13,099 nucleotides of DNA from Deltaproteobacteria bacterium (GTDB lineage Bacteria; Desulfobacterota; Desulfobacteria; Desulfobacterales; JAUVGT01), in assembly GCA_030593645.1 (NCBI GenBank), contig JAUVGT010000091.1, positions 1-13,099 on the forward strand, in the 5' to 3' direction. This document shows positions 7,536 through 13,099 of this stretch, piece after piece. A program made the position numbers and the translations under genes. Positions within the stretch are counted from its first letter, which is position 1. Every line of letters starts with the position of its first letter. A model generated the notes under the pieces. The model ran no database searches. It worked only from the letters and a program-made list of their open reading frames with translations, and had not been told where the DNA came from.

Positions 7536-8447
7536 TTATTTTTTAAAAATTTTCGCGATGGTCTCCGCTATCTTTTCAAGGTTTTTGATATAATCCCGGG
7601 CAAGCGGATCAAGAGGTATGACTACCCCGTTAATGGCACCGGCTATTTTTCCAGCTGCATTCTGATCGAACTGGGGCTGGACAAAAATGACGCGCACTCT
7701 CTCCTGTCTTGCATTTTTTATAAACCTGGAGAGATCCTTTCCCTTTGGCGCTTTGCCTTCAATTTCCACTGCCACCTGTGTCAATCCATAAGCATCCGCG
7801 AAATACCCAAAAGCGGGATGAAAAACAAAAATCTTACCGCCTTTAAATGGTGCCAAAGCCCGCTCAATCTTTTCATGAAGTGTATCCAGTTCCCGTGCAA
7901 ATATATGGTGATTGGTCAAATATTCTGATTTCCCATCCGGGTCAAATGATATCAGGGCGTCGAGTATCGTTTTTGCCTGCTTTTTAACAATCATCGGATC
8001 CAGCCAGATATGGGGATCAAAACCGCCTGCATCATGCCGATGATCATCTGTTTCTTCCTTTTTTTGATCAAGAAAAGGATTTTCCTTCATTTTGCGTAAT
8101 TTGATCCCTTTGCTTGTATCAATGATTTTTAGCTGCTTTATATTATTCTCTATCTTCGGTACTAACACATTTTCAAACAACACACCGATTCTGAAAAACA
8201 GTCTGGCTTTTGATAGTTTTGTCATCTGCCCTGGTGTGGGGGCATATGTTGCCGGGTTCTTTCCCGGTAAAACCAGCACATCCACCGAAACACGCTTCCC
8301 CCCGATTCGTTCCACAAAATATGCCTGGGGCTGAATACTTACAAATACGGGGATAGGCAATTCAATATTTTGTACTGCATGCACATTTGCAAAACAAATC
8401 AACGAACAGATCAAAAATAGTAGATACTTAAGAGTTTTTTTCAGCAT
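7536..8447 (-). CDS. znuA: Metal ABC transporter substrate-binding protein, ZnuA/TroA family
   Basis: This 303-aa exported binding protein delivers metal to the ZnuB/ZnuC pair. It has a signal peptide (1-24, cleavage near VHA). The family pattern is clear: VFVSIQPQAYFVERIGG, VLVLPGKNPATYAPTPGQM (58-75), DPHIWLDP with His146, VFHPAFGYFADAYGL with His210, a helical backbone before VVIPLDP, and Asp280. A short charged loop with DDHRHD (134-139) resembles, in reduced form, the His-rich loop of ZnuA proteins. Three of the four usual ligands (His146, His210, Asp280) are visible. The first, normally a His in NPHxY, is Ala66 here. It is the first gene of the operon. The Shine-Dalgarno match is weak, and the upstream region is occupied by repeat copy B 34 bp away. 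The metal is unproven. Confidence 0.92.
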   Translation of the reverse strand: MLKKTLKYLLFLICSLICFANVHAVQNIELPIPVFVSIQPQAYFVERIGGKRVSVDVLVLPGKNPATYAPTPGQMTKLSKARLFFRIGVLFENVLVPKIENNIKQLKIIDTSKGIKLRKMKENPFLDQKKEETDDHRHDAGGFDPHIWLDPMIVKKQAKTILDALISFDPDGKSEYLTNHHIFARELDTLHEKIERALAPFKGGKIFVFHPAFGYFADAYGLTQVAVEIEGKAPKGKDLSRFIKNARQERVRVIFVQPQFDQNAAGKIAGAINGVVIPLDPLARDYIKNLEKIAETIAKIFKK

Positions 8448-8481
8448 GGCTCATTACTTATTATCAATACAAGATGGTAGT

Positions 8482-8665
8482 TAGGGTTCGCGCAAAAATA
8501 ACTTTACATTTTAGGTACTCGGAATTGGGCCAGATTTGTTCGATCTGAGACTGCAAAACCGCAGGTATAGCAGGCTATTCCGAGGATTTTGGAGTCGAGG
8601 ATCGGGCAAAGATGGCCTGAATCCGAGATGCATAAAATGTAAAGTTATTTTTGCGCGAGCCCTTA
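8482..8665. repeat. Fold-back (MITE-like) repeat, copy B, variant interior
   Basis: This 184-bp element has 31-bp terminal inverted repeats (8483-8513 and 8633-8663) that differ at one position. The outer part AGGGTTCGCGCAAAAATAAC is shared with copies A and C. The interior is unrelated to that of A and C but is again self-complementary: CTCGGAATTGGGCCA near the left pairs imperfectly with TGGCCTGAATCCGAG near the right. The whole unit could form a hairpin. No transposase or target duplication is obvious. Confidence 0.88.
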
Positions 8666-8760
8666 ATTTACAATTAATTTTTTAAGATACATCAGTGATA
8701 GCTGATGGTCAATTGATTCTTTTTGGTTTATAGAAGTGGTATTAAAGTTACAATAAAGTC

Positions 8761-8789
8761 TTGACAGGGTAAAAAACAAAATATATACA
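8761..8789 (+). promoter_or_regulatory. Sigma-70 type promoter of the ArsR-family gene
   Basis: TTGACA (8761-8766), a 17-nt spacer, and TATACA (8784-8789) give a start near 8796, about 40 nt before the GTG start codon. A TTGTCAA sequence at 8799-8805 partly mirrors the -35 box and could belong to an operator, but this is speculative. Confidence 0.8.
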
Positions 8790-8836
8790 CTTCGATAGTT
8801 GTCAAATTTTCAAAAAACAAAAATGCGACTCTTATT

Positions 8837-9142
8837 GTGGATACCAAACAACTTTCAAAAATATTTAAAGCATTGTCGAATCCTAACCGGCTCGAACTAT
8901 ACCTTGAAATTGTTAAGGAATATGAGGCCACCTATGAAACCGAATGTTCAGAGTGCTTTATTACAGATATCATTGGAAACCTAAAGATCGGAGCACCCAC
9001 AATATCACATCACCTGAAAGAGCTAACGAACGCGGGATTGATAGAGACAGAACGAAAAGGAAAGTTTCTTGTGGCCAGTGTCAATGATGAAACTGTTGAT
9101 GAAGTGTTGAAAATTTTATCCTTACAAAGCAGAAACCGTTAG
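8837..9142 (+). CDS. ArsR/SmtB-family winged-helix transcriptional regulator
   Basis: This 101-aa repressor-type protein has the ArsR layout: an N-terminal helix (KQLSKIFKALSNPNRLELYLEIV), a helix-turn-helix around ITDIIGNLKIGAPTISHHLKELTNAGLI (42-69), and a wing (ETERKGKFLVASV). Cys37 and Cys40 (ETECSEC) sit just before the first HTH helix, close to where ArsR-type metal sensors place their Cys ligands, so metal or redox sensing is plausible. The start is GTG at 8837; no strong ribosome site precedes it, but the fold begins there. It diverges from the metal importer and lies 175 bp upstream of the MoaD/AOR genes on the same strand, so either could be its target. The ligand is unknown. Confidence 0.9.
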   Translation: MDTKQLSKIFKALSNPNRLELYLEIVKEYEATYETECSECFITDIIGNLKIGAPTISHHLKELTNAGLIETERKGKFLVASVNDETVDEVLKILSLQSRNR

Positions 9143-9254
9143 TTAATTGACTGATGTACCGGTTCGGGATCGAAATAATTTTTCTAAAATAATGGTAATT
9201 ACACTTTCAAAATAATAAAACTGGAATAATGGAATGGTGGCGAGCTCAAATTTG

Positions 9255-9283
9255 TTTCATTACCCCGCGTAATAATTTATAAA
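9255..9283 (+). promoter_or_regulatory. Weak candidate promoter for the MoaD-like/AOR operon
   Basis: TTTCAT (9255-9260), a 17-nt spacer, and TATAAA (9278-9283) lie 35 nt before the MoaD-like start. The -35 match is poor. Transcription may instead continue from the ArsR gene, since I see no terminator in the 175 bp between them. Confidence 0.3.
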
Positions 9284-9317
9284 ATAATATTCAGAATTTA
9301 TTAGGAGCCCCTCTTGC

Positions 9318-9578
9318 ATGACTGATGATCATATTAAAATAGTACTTAAACTATATTCCGGACTTGGAAAAAAATCAGGCATTGAGGAGTATAATCAACA
9401 GGATGGGATTACCATTACTGCTACGCCGGGTACTAAAATTAAAAAAATCATCAAAAAAGTAAAATTACAAAATTATGGAAAAATTGCTTATTTTATCAAC
9501 GGGGAACAGGTCGATACTGGGGAAAAAATTTATGAAGACTGTGAAATTGTATGCGTAAGACCTACGGCAGGGGGTTGA
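9318..9578 (+). CDS. MoaD/ThiS-family sulfur-carrier-like protein
   Basis: This 86-aa beta-grasp protein ends in RPTAGG; the terminal Gly-Gly is the site that is adenylated and thiocarboxylated in MoaD and ThiS. Family features include the late INGEQVDTGEKIYEDCEIVCVRP segment (the hydrophobic strand before the tail). MoaD proteins supply dithiolene sulfur to molybdopterin, and relatives beside tungsten AOR genes are common, presumably for the W-bis-pterin cofactor. The start has AGGAG about 10 nt upstream. A 90-bp gap leads to the AOR gene. No partner MoaE or MoeB-type adenylyltransferase is in the window. Confidence 0.88.
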   Translation: MTDDHIKIVLKLYSGLGKKSGIEEYNQQDGITITATPGTKIKKIIKKVKLQNYGKIAYFINGEQVDTGEKIYEDCEIVCVRPTAGG

Positions 9579-9668
9579 TATATCGTCCGGATAATTGAAG
9601 TAAATATTCGGATTCAGAGGATACTTAGAGTTTGTTAACTGGTAAAACCACCCAAAAGGAGCTCACAC

Positions 9669-11624
9669 ATGGCCGGCGGATATACTGGAAAATATTTGAT
9701 CGTGAATCTGACAGACGGATCGTCCAAAGAAATCAAACCCGATGAAACATTTTATAAAAAATACCTATCAGGATACGGACTGGGTGCTGCAGTTATTACA
9801 CAAAACCAGAAAGCCGGAATCGATCCTTTATCACCGGATAGCCATCTGGGATTCTGTTCTGGTTTGCTGACCGGGACAGGAGCTTATTTTTCAGGCCGAT
9901 TAATGGTAGTCGGTAAATCCCCGCTGACTGGGGGCTGGGGGGATGCCAATGTCGGCGGTTTTTTTTCACGTGAACTTAAACGGACAGGTTTCGATGCCGT
10001 CTTTTTTACCGGAAAGGCTGAAAAACCGGTATGGGTTTTCCTTTCAGATACAGGCATTGAGATTAAAGACGCTTCAGACCTTTGGGGTAAAGATACAATC
10101 GAAACAGAAACAATCGTTAAAAAACAATTGGATAACAAACGGCTGCAGGTATGTTCGATCGGAATAAGCGGAGAAAAACTTTCCCTGATTTCAGGTATTG
10201 TGACTGACAAGGGCAGGATCGCGGCAAGATGCGGAATGGGTGCTGTAATGGGGAGTAAAAACTTAAAGGCATTCGCTGTACGCGGAAAACAAAAAACACC
10301 TGTGGCAAAGCCTGAGGTTTTAAAGAAAATCAACAAAATATTTATTAATGAATTTAAAAAAAGAAAGACCCCTGATAAATTCAACGCCCGTTTCCTTAAT
10401 TTTTTCAGTAAAATCATGGCCTGGACCGGTATTTCCGTACCGGCTCAGGCTGGAACAGTCAGAGAAATCTTAAGAAAATTCGGGACACCCGGTTTTACAT
10501 TGTATTCAGCACTGGTCGGAGATATGCCGATTAAAAACTGGGCGGGTTCGGGATTGTCTGATTATCCCGCGCACAGGGCCGCGAAAACTTCTGATGAAAG
10601 TGTTTTGAAACGACAAACCCGAAAATATGCCTGCCAGTCATGCCCGCTCGGCTGCGGCGGTATCGTGAACATCGAAAAGGGGCGGTACAGCGGGACAAAA
10701 GGTCACAAACCGGAATACGAAACAATTGGCGCGTTTGGGGGTCTCATACTTCATGATGATTTGGATGCGATCATCGAAATCAATGAAATGTGTAATCGCG
10801 CGGGGATCGATACCATTTCAACCGGCGGAAGTGTGGCTTTTGCGATAGAATGTTTTGAAAACGGACTCATCGATAAAAATCAAACAAACGGCCTGAATCT
10901 GTCATGGGGCAAAACAGAAGAAATTATTAAACTAACTGAAATGATTATCAATCGTGAAGGTTTTGGTGATATCCTGGCAGACGGTGTAAAAGCAGCTTCT
11001 CTCAAGATCAAAAAGGGTTCTGAAAAATACGCCATTCACGCAGGAGGTCAGGAACTCCCCATGCATGATCCAAGGCTCGATCCGGGATTTGCCATCGCGT
11101 ATCAATGTGAACCCACACCGGGACATCATACCATATCAAGTTTTGCTTACCCCGGCCTGTTTGGCATTCAAAAAAAATATCCCGTTATTAAAAAAATGGT
11201 CCGGAGTGCAAAGGATAAAACATCAAAAAATATACAGCTGTATGCCGCAGGTTCTTTTTATATGCAGCTTGTAAACGCGTGTGGAATGTGCGAACTCGGA
11301 GCCATATCCATCACCCTTCCTGTTGTTGAATACATCAACGCGGTCACCGGATGGGGCATAACTCCGGACGAATATCTCAAGACAGGTGAACGAATTCTTG
11401 CTTTGCGTAAGGTTTTCAATGTTCGGGAAGGAATCAAACCGGAAGATCATAAAATGAACAGCAGGGCTATCGGCACACCTCCGTTAAAAAAGGGTCCCCT
11501 TAAGGGTGTTACGATCGATAATGACAAACTAATCAGTGAGTTTTATAGTATTGCCGGTTGGGATCCTGTAACAGGAGGACCGAATCTGGATAAAATGAAA
11601 GAACTTGGGTTAGATAATGTATAA
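9669..11624 (+). CDS. aor: Tungsten-containing aldehyde:ferredoxin oxidoreductase family protein
   Basis: The AOR family oxidises aldehydes to acids (or acts in reverse) using a tungsten bis-pyranopterin and one [4Fe-4S] cluster, in the cytoplasm. The 651-aa product is slightly longer than typical. The N-terminal domain (about 4-210) has the family pattern YLSGYGLGA, GKSPLTGGWGDANVGGFF, RTGFDAVFFTGKA and ISGIVTDKGRIAARCGMGAVMGSKNLKA. The cluster ligands are CQSCPLGC (Cys322, Cys325, Cys329) and a distant Cys541 in NACGMC, which corresponds to the DxxGLC motif. EYETIGAFGG (349-358) and PMHDPR (464-469) are also typical. Asn536 stands where AOR proteins commonly have Asp. AAGGAG lies 7 nt before the ATG. 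It follows the MoaD-like gene and is followed 11 bp later by a lipoprotein gene. The substrate is unknown. Confidence 0.94.
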   Translation: MAGGYTGKYLIVNLTDGSSKEIKPDETFYKKYLSGYGLGAAVITQNQKAGIDPLSPDSHLGFCSGLLTGTGAYFSGRLMVVGKSPLTGGWGDANVGGFFSRELKRTGFDAVFFTGKAEKPVWVFLSDTGIEIKDASDLWGKDTIETETIVKKQLDNKRLQVCSIGISGEKLSLISGIVTDKGRIAARCGMGAVMGSKNLKAFAVRGKQKTPVAKPEVLKKINKIFINEFKKRKTPDKFNARFLNFFSKIMAWTGISVPAQAGTVREILRKFGTPGFTLYSALVGDMPIKNWAGSGLSDYPAHRAAKTSDESVLKRQTRKYACQSCPLGCGGIVNIEKGRYSGTKGHKPEYETIGAFGGLILHDDLDAIIEINEMCNRAGIDTISTGGSVAFAIECFENGLIDKNQTNGLNLSWGKTEEIIKLTEMIINREGFGDILADGVKAASLKIKKGSEKYAIHAGGQELPMHDPRLDPGFAIAYQCEPTPGHHTISSFAYPGLFGIQKKYPVIKKMVRSAKDKTSKNIQLYAAGSFYMQLVNACGMCELGAISITLPVVEYINAVTGWGITPDEYLKTGERILALRKVFNVREGIKPEDHKMNSRAIGTPPLKKGPLKGVTIDNDKLISEFYSIAGWDPVTGGPNLDKMKELGLDNV

Positions 11625-11635
11625 AGGAGATTGAC

Positions 11636-12043
11636 ATGAACGTTTTCAAGTTTCTATTACTTATGATGGTCTCGATTTTTTGTTTCAGCTGCGCGTCTAT
11701 GCAAATCGACAGGCATGTTGAAGATAATATTCTGTACTCATCAGCAATGCCGAAGATTAAAATAAAAGTCGGGGCTGAACTGATTTTTCAAGGTGACCAA
11801 AAAGAAAGCACGGAACGCGCTTTTTATAATAGTGGTGATTCAACACATCATGATACCTCTCGTTTTATATTTATCGATGAATTGGAGGACAAAATCGCAT
11901 TGATCCAAATGACCAGTATTAGAAGCGGCTACTATATTACCAAGAAAAAAAAGGGAGAAGATGTAATAGAATCGGATTATAAAACTATTCTAGATCAAAA
12001 GTACCTTGAAACACTTTTTGTTATTAATAATGGACAAATCTGA
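11636..12043 (+). CDS. Small lipoprotein of unknown function, frame ended by internal TGA
   Basis: I do not recognise the family. The 135-aa product begins with a lipoprotein signal (hydrophobic 4-18, Cys19 in FCFSCAS). A mixed alpha/beta stretch follows, including GAELIFQGD and an Asp/Thr/His-rich segment near 66-75. AAGGAG lies 7 nt before the ATG, and the gene starts 11 bp after the AOR stop, so it is co-transcribed. The frame stops at TGA (12041-12043), yet the same frame continues for 66 more plausible codons to TAA at 12242. The original gene was therefore probably 202 codons, and this is likely a truncated or decayed copy. A recoded TGA is possible but less likely. Confidence 0.78.
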   Translation: MNVFKFLLLMMVSIFCFSCASMQIDRHVEDNILYSSAMPKIKIKVGAELIFQGDQKESTERAFYNSGDSTHHDTSRFIFIDELEDKIALIQMTSIRSGYYITKKKKGEDVIESDYKTILDQKYLETLFVINNGQI

Positions 12044-12244
12044 CTTGCCAGGAGTCTGGAAAGAGTTATCGGGCTCTCAAAAAATGTGCTTTCTTATATG
12101 GTCTATTTTGAGAATATTTCCGATGAAAAATATAAGGATAGCCGTACATCCGACTGGACGCCTAAATCAAAACTTAATGAGTCTCAGAAAAAACTTTTAA
12201 AACATTTCGTTGAAAGAAGTATGGAAAAAATGCAAATTTTTTAA
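12044..12244 (+). pseudogene. Downstream remainder of the lipoprotein reading frame
   Basis: In the same frame as the lipoprotein gene, directly after its TGA, 66 sense codons run to TAA at 12242-12244. They read as natural protein: LARSLERVIGLSKNVL, then YMVYFENISDEKYKDSRTSDW, then a charged helix KLNESQKKLLKHFVERSMEK. The frame has no ribosome site of its own and ends just before a strong terminator, as a real gene end would. A single CGA-to-TGA change would restore one open frame (Ile-Arg-Leu-Ala-Arg). It is best read as the separated 3' part of one gene. Confidence 0.7.
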
Positions 12245-12266
12245 TAAAAATCCATTTCAAATAATA

Positions 12267-12294
12267 AAAGCCCGGTCAGGATTGACCGGGCTTT
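12267..12294 (+). terminator. Intrinsic terminator of the MoaD-like/AOR/lipoprotein operon
   Basis: A perfect 12-bp stem (12267-12278 with 12283-12294, core GCCCGGTCA) closes a GGAT loop and is followed by TTTATGATTT. It lies 22 bp after the TAA of the extended lipoprotein frame. The T-tract is moderate. The A-run on the left side means it may also act on the minus strand. Confidence 0.88.
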
Positions 12295-12336
12295 ATGATT
12301 TCCCCAATATTCGTATCACTTCTATGCAGTACAGTC

Positions 12337-12499
12337 TAAGGGCTCACGCAAAAATAACTTCACATTTTAAGGGGCGAATCATCCCATTCGGCTGCGTTGC
12401 AAAAGCTCGAAATATGCTTGATATTTCTGCGCTTTTGCGCCTTGCCGACTGGGCGCCTCGACCCTTAAAATTTATGAATTTATTTTTGCGCGAACCCTA
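12337..12499 (+). repeat. Fold-back (MITE-like) repeat, copy C
   Basis: This 163-bp element is closely related to the reverse complement of copy A (about a dozen differences by eye). The ends are TAAGGGCTCACGCAAAAATA and its imperfect complement TATTTTTGCGCGAACCCTAA. The arms pair along almost all their length, including GCAAAAGC with GCTTTTGC and the apex GAAATAT-GCTTG-ATATTTC. The right end overlaps the last codons and stop of the RapA-like gene. Confidence 0.88.
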
Positions 12500-13099
12500 A
12501 ATTTCCTGAAATGATGACCCGCACCGCATCAAGCCTTAATCTGGACCTGGAAATATAGTCGTACAATACTTTTTTTTCATTTACTAAAAATTCGATTTCC
12601 TCTTTCCTTATATTTGGATTTATCTCTGAAAGCACCCTCAGACGCGATATTTCATGGCCCAGTTGCTTAGTCATTTTTTCGAGACATTTCTTTACCAGGC
12701 TCTCGGTTTCTTTTTTTGCCAATAACCGATTTTTTTTGAGCATTTCCGGGATAATCGATTGGTCATACTCATATTCTATAGCCGCGAAAGCACAGTTTCC
12801 CTTTTCTGTTCCCAGGAGCATTTCTATCGAACCGATCACCATGGGATGATCCCAGCTTAAAAATGTAAGATCCTCCCTTGCAACGGCTGTACTGCGATCA
12901 AATGTAACGGTTAAATCGCCCCCATCATGGAGCCAGCAAAACTCTTCATTGAACCTTAAGGTAGGTTTCAGGTGATAAATATGTTCATCAACCGGTTCAA
13001 CATCAATACCGAAATATTCAAATACCTCCATCATAAAAAATTTTAGCTCTCTATTCTTATCCATATCCCTGATCTGCGTCACAATTTTATCAGCAGTCT
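12480..13099 (-). CDS. rapA: RapA-like RNA polymerase-associated SNF2 protein, C-terminal part (runs off window)
   Basis: RapA is a Swi2/Snf2 ATPase that binds RNA polymerase and helps its recycling. Only the C-terminal region is visible: the frame is open to the right edge, so the GTG at 13082 is not the true start and the helicase domain would lie outside. Recognisable RapA C-terminal pieces are VTFDRSTAVAREDLTFLSWD followed by HPM, LLGTEKGN, then HEISRLRVLSEINPNIRKEE and LRLDAVRVI. Compared with my memory of E. coli RapA, the stretch between TEKGN and the final helices is about 70 residues shorter, in frame. The last residues (LGFAQK) and the TAA come from the end of repeat copy C. It may be a working variant or a decaying gene. 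Confidence 0.82.
   Translation of the reverse strand, partial: TADKIVTQIRDMDKNRELKFFMMEVFEYFGIDVEPVDEHIYHLKPTLRFNEEFCWLHDGGDLTVTFDRSTAVAREDLTFLSWDHPMVIGSIEMLLGTEKGNCAFAAIEYEYDQSIIPEMLKKNRLLAKKETESLVKKCLEKMTKQLGHEISRLRVLSEINPNIRKEEIEFLVNEKKVLYDYISRSRLRLDAVRVIISGNLGFAQK

Larger units (their letters stand above)
8448..8836. other. 389-bp divergent intergenic region
   Basis: This is the space between the divergent znuA and ArsR-type genes. It contains repeat copy B (8482-8665) and the ArsR promoter (8761-8789). I see no convincing znuA promoter in the 34 bp left between the repeat and the znuA start, and no recognisable Zur operator. Confidence 0.7.

Noticed and set aside
8448..8481. Zur-type operator in front of znuA
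   Set aside because: I looked for an AT-rich palindrome in the short gap and found no convincing dyad.
9143..9317. Riboswitch (molybdenum/tungsten cofactor type) before the MoaD-like gene
   Set aside because: The 175-bp gap shows no extended helices or terminator typical of such elements.
9884..10417. 177-codon minus-strand frame inside the AOR gene
   Set aside because: It lies opposite conserved AOR cofactor motifs, is low in complexity, and has no ribosome site; shadow frame.
12041..12075. Selenocysteine insertion at the TGA of the lipoprotein gene
   Set aside because: The candidate stem is only a few bases from the TGA with a four-base loop, unlike bacterial SECIS spacing, and no Cys or redox motif surrounds the site. 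Nonsense mutation of CGA is simpler. Kept as a test within the finding.
12006..12200. 64-codon plus-strand frame overlapping the lipoprotein end
   Set aside because: A different frame gives clearly better protein sequence in phase with the upstream gene; this one is a shadow.
5573..12499. CRISPR array or intact insertion sequence
   Set aside because: The repeats are far apart and palindromic, no regular spacers exist, and no transposase or cas gene is present.
12210..12500. 96-codon plus-strand frame
   Set aside because: It runs through the end of the lipoprotein frame, the terminator and repeat copy C, and its similarity to the other frame is repeat DNA, not protein conservation.

Overview
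The window reads as chromosomal DNA of moderate to low GC from an anaerobic bacterium. A Desulfobacterota (deltaproteobacterial, sulfate-reducer-like) host is my best guess. The reasons are a tungsten-type aldehyde:ferredoxin oxidoreductase next to a MoaD-like carrier, a RapA-type protein, a long-form HisG, and compact operons with good AGGAG ribosome sites. No ribosomal or other marker gene fixes the taxon, so this is inference.

Left part, minus strand (about 2825 down to 1): a histidine operon, hisG-hisC-hisH, with a complete transcription attenuator in front of it. A near-consensus promoter leads into a 28-residue leader peptide carrying six consecutive His codons. It is followed by an antiterminator segment and a 13-bp terminator hairpin just before hisG. 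The leader is the most complete regulatory device in the window, and a plain gene caller would miss it: it lies partly inside a false upstream extension of hisG.

2845-5355 (minus) is a large secreted or membrane-anchored protein of unknown function, with a signal peptide, a long periplasm-facing body and a C-terminal membrane region.

5869-8447 (minus) is a three-gene metal ABC importer of the Znu/Mnt type: binding protein, ATPase, permease. The binding protein has Ala where the first metal-binding His normally sits. A divergent gene at 8837 (plus) encodes an ArsR-type repressor with a CxxC pair and has its own strong promoter.

9318-12244 (plus) is a probable operon: a MoaD/ThiS-like protein ending in GG, an AOR-family tungsten enzyme, and a small lipoprotein gene. 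The lipoprotein frame is interrupted by one in-frame TGA and then continues as good coding sequence to a second stop, followed by a perfect 12-bp terminator hairpin.

The right end (minus) holds the C-terminal part of a RapA-like RNA-polymerase-associated protein that runs off the window. Its RapA C-terminal domain looks internally shortened, and its last residues and stop codon come from a repeat element.

Three copies of a fold-back repeat (about 5573-5736, 8482-8665, 12337-12499) share about 30-bp terminal inverted repeats. All three can fold as near full-length hairpins. Two share the same interior and lie in opposite orientation around the metal-transporter/AOR block; the third has a different interior. 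They look like a non-autonomous mobile (MITE-like) family. No transposase is present in the window.
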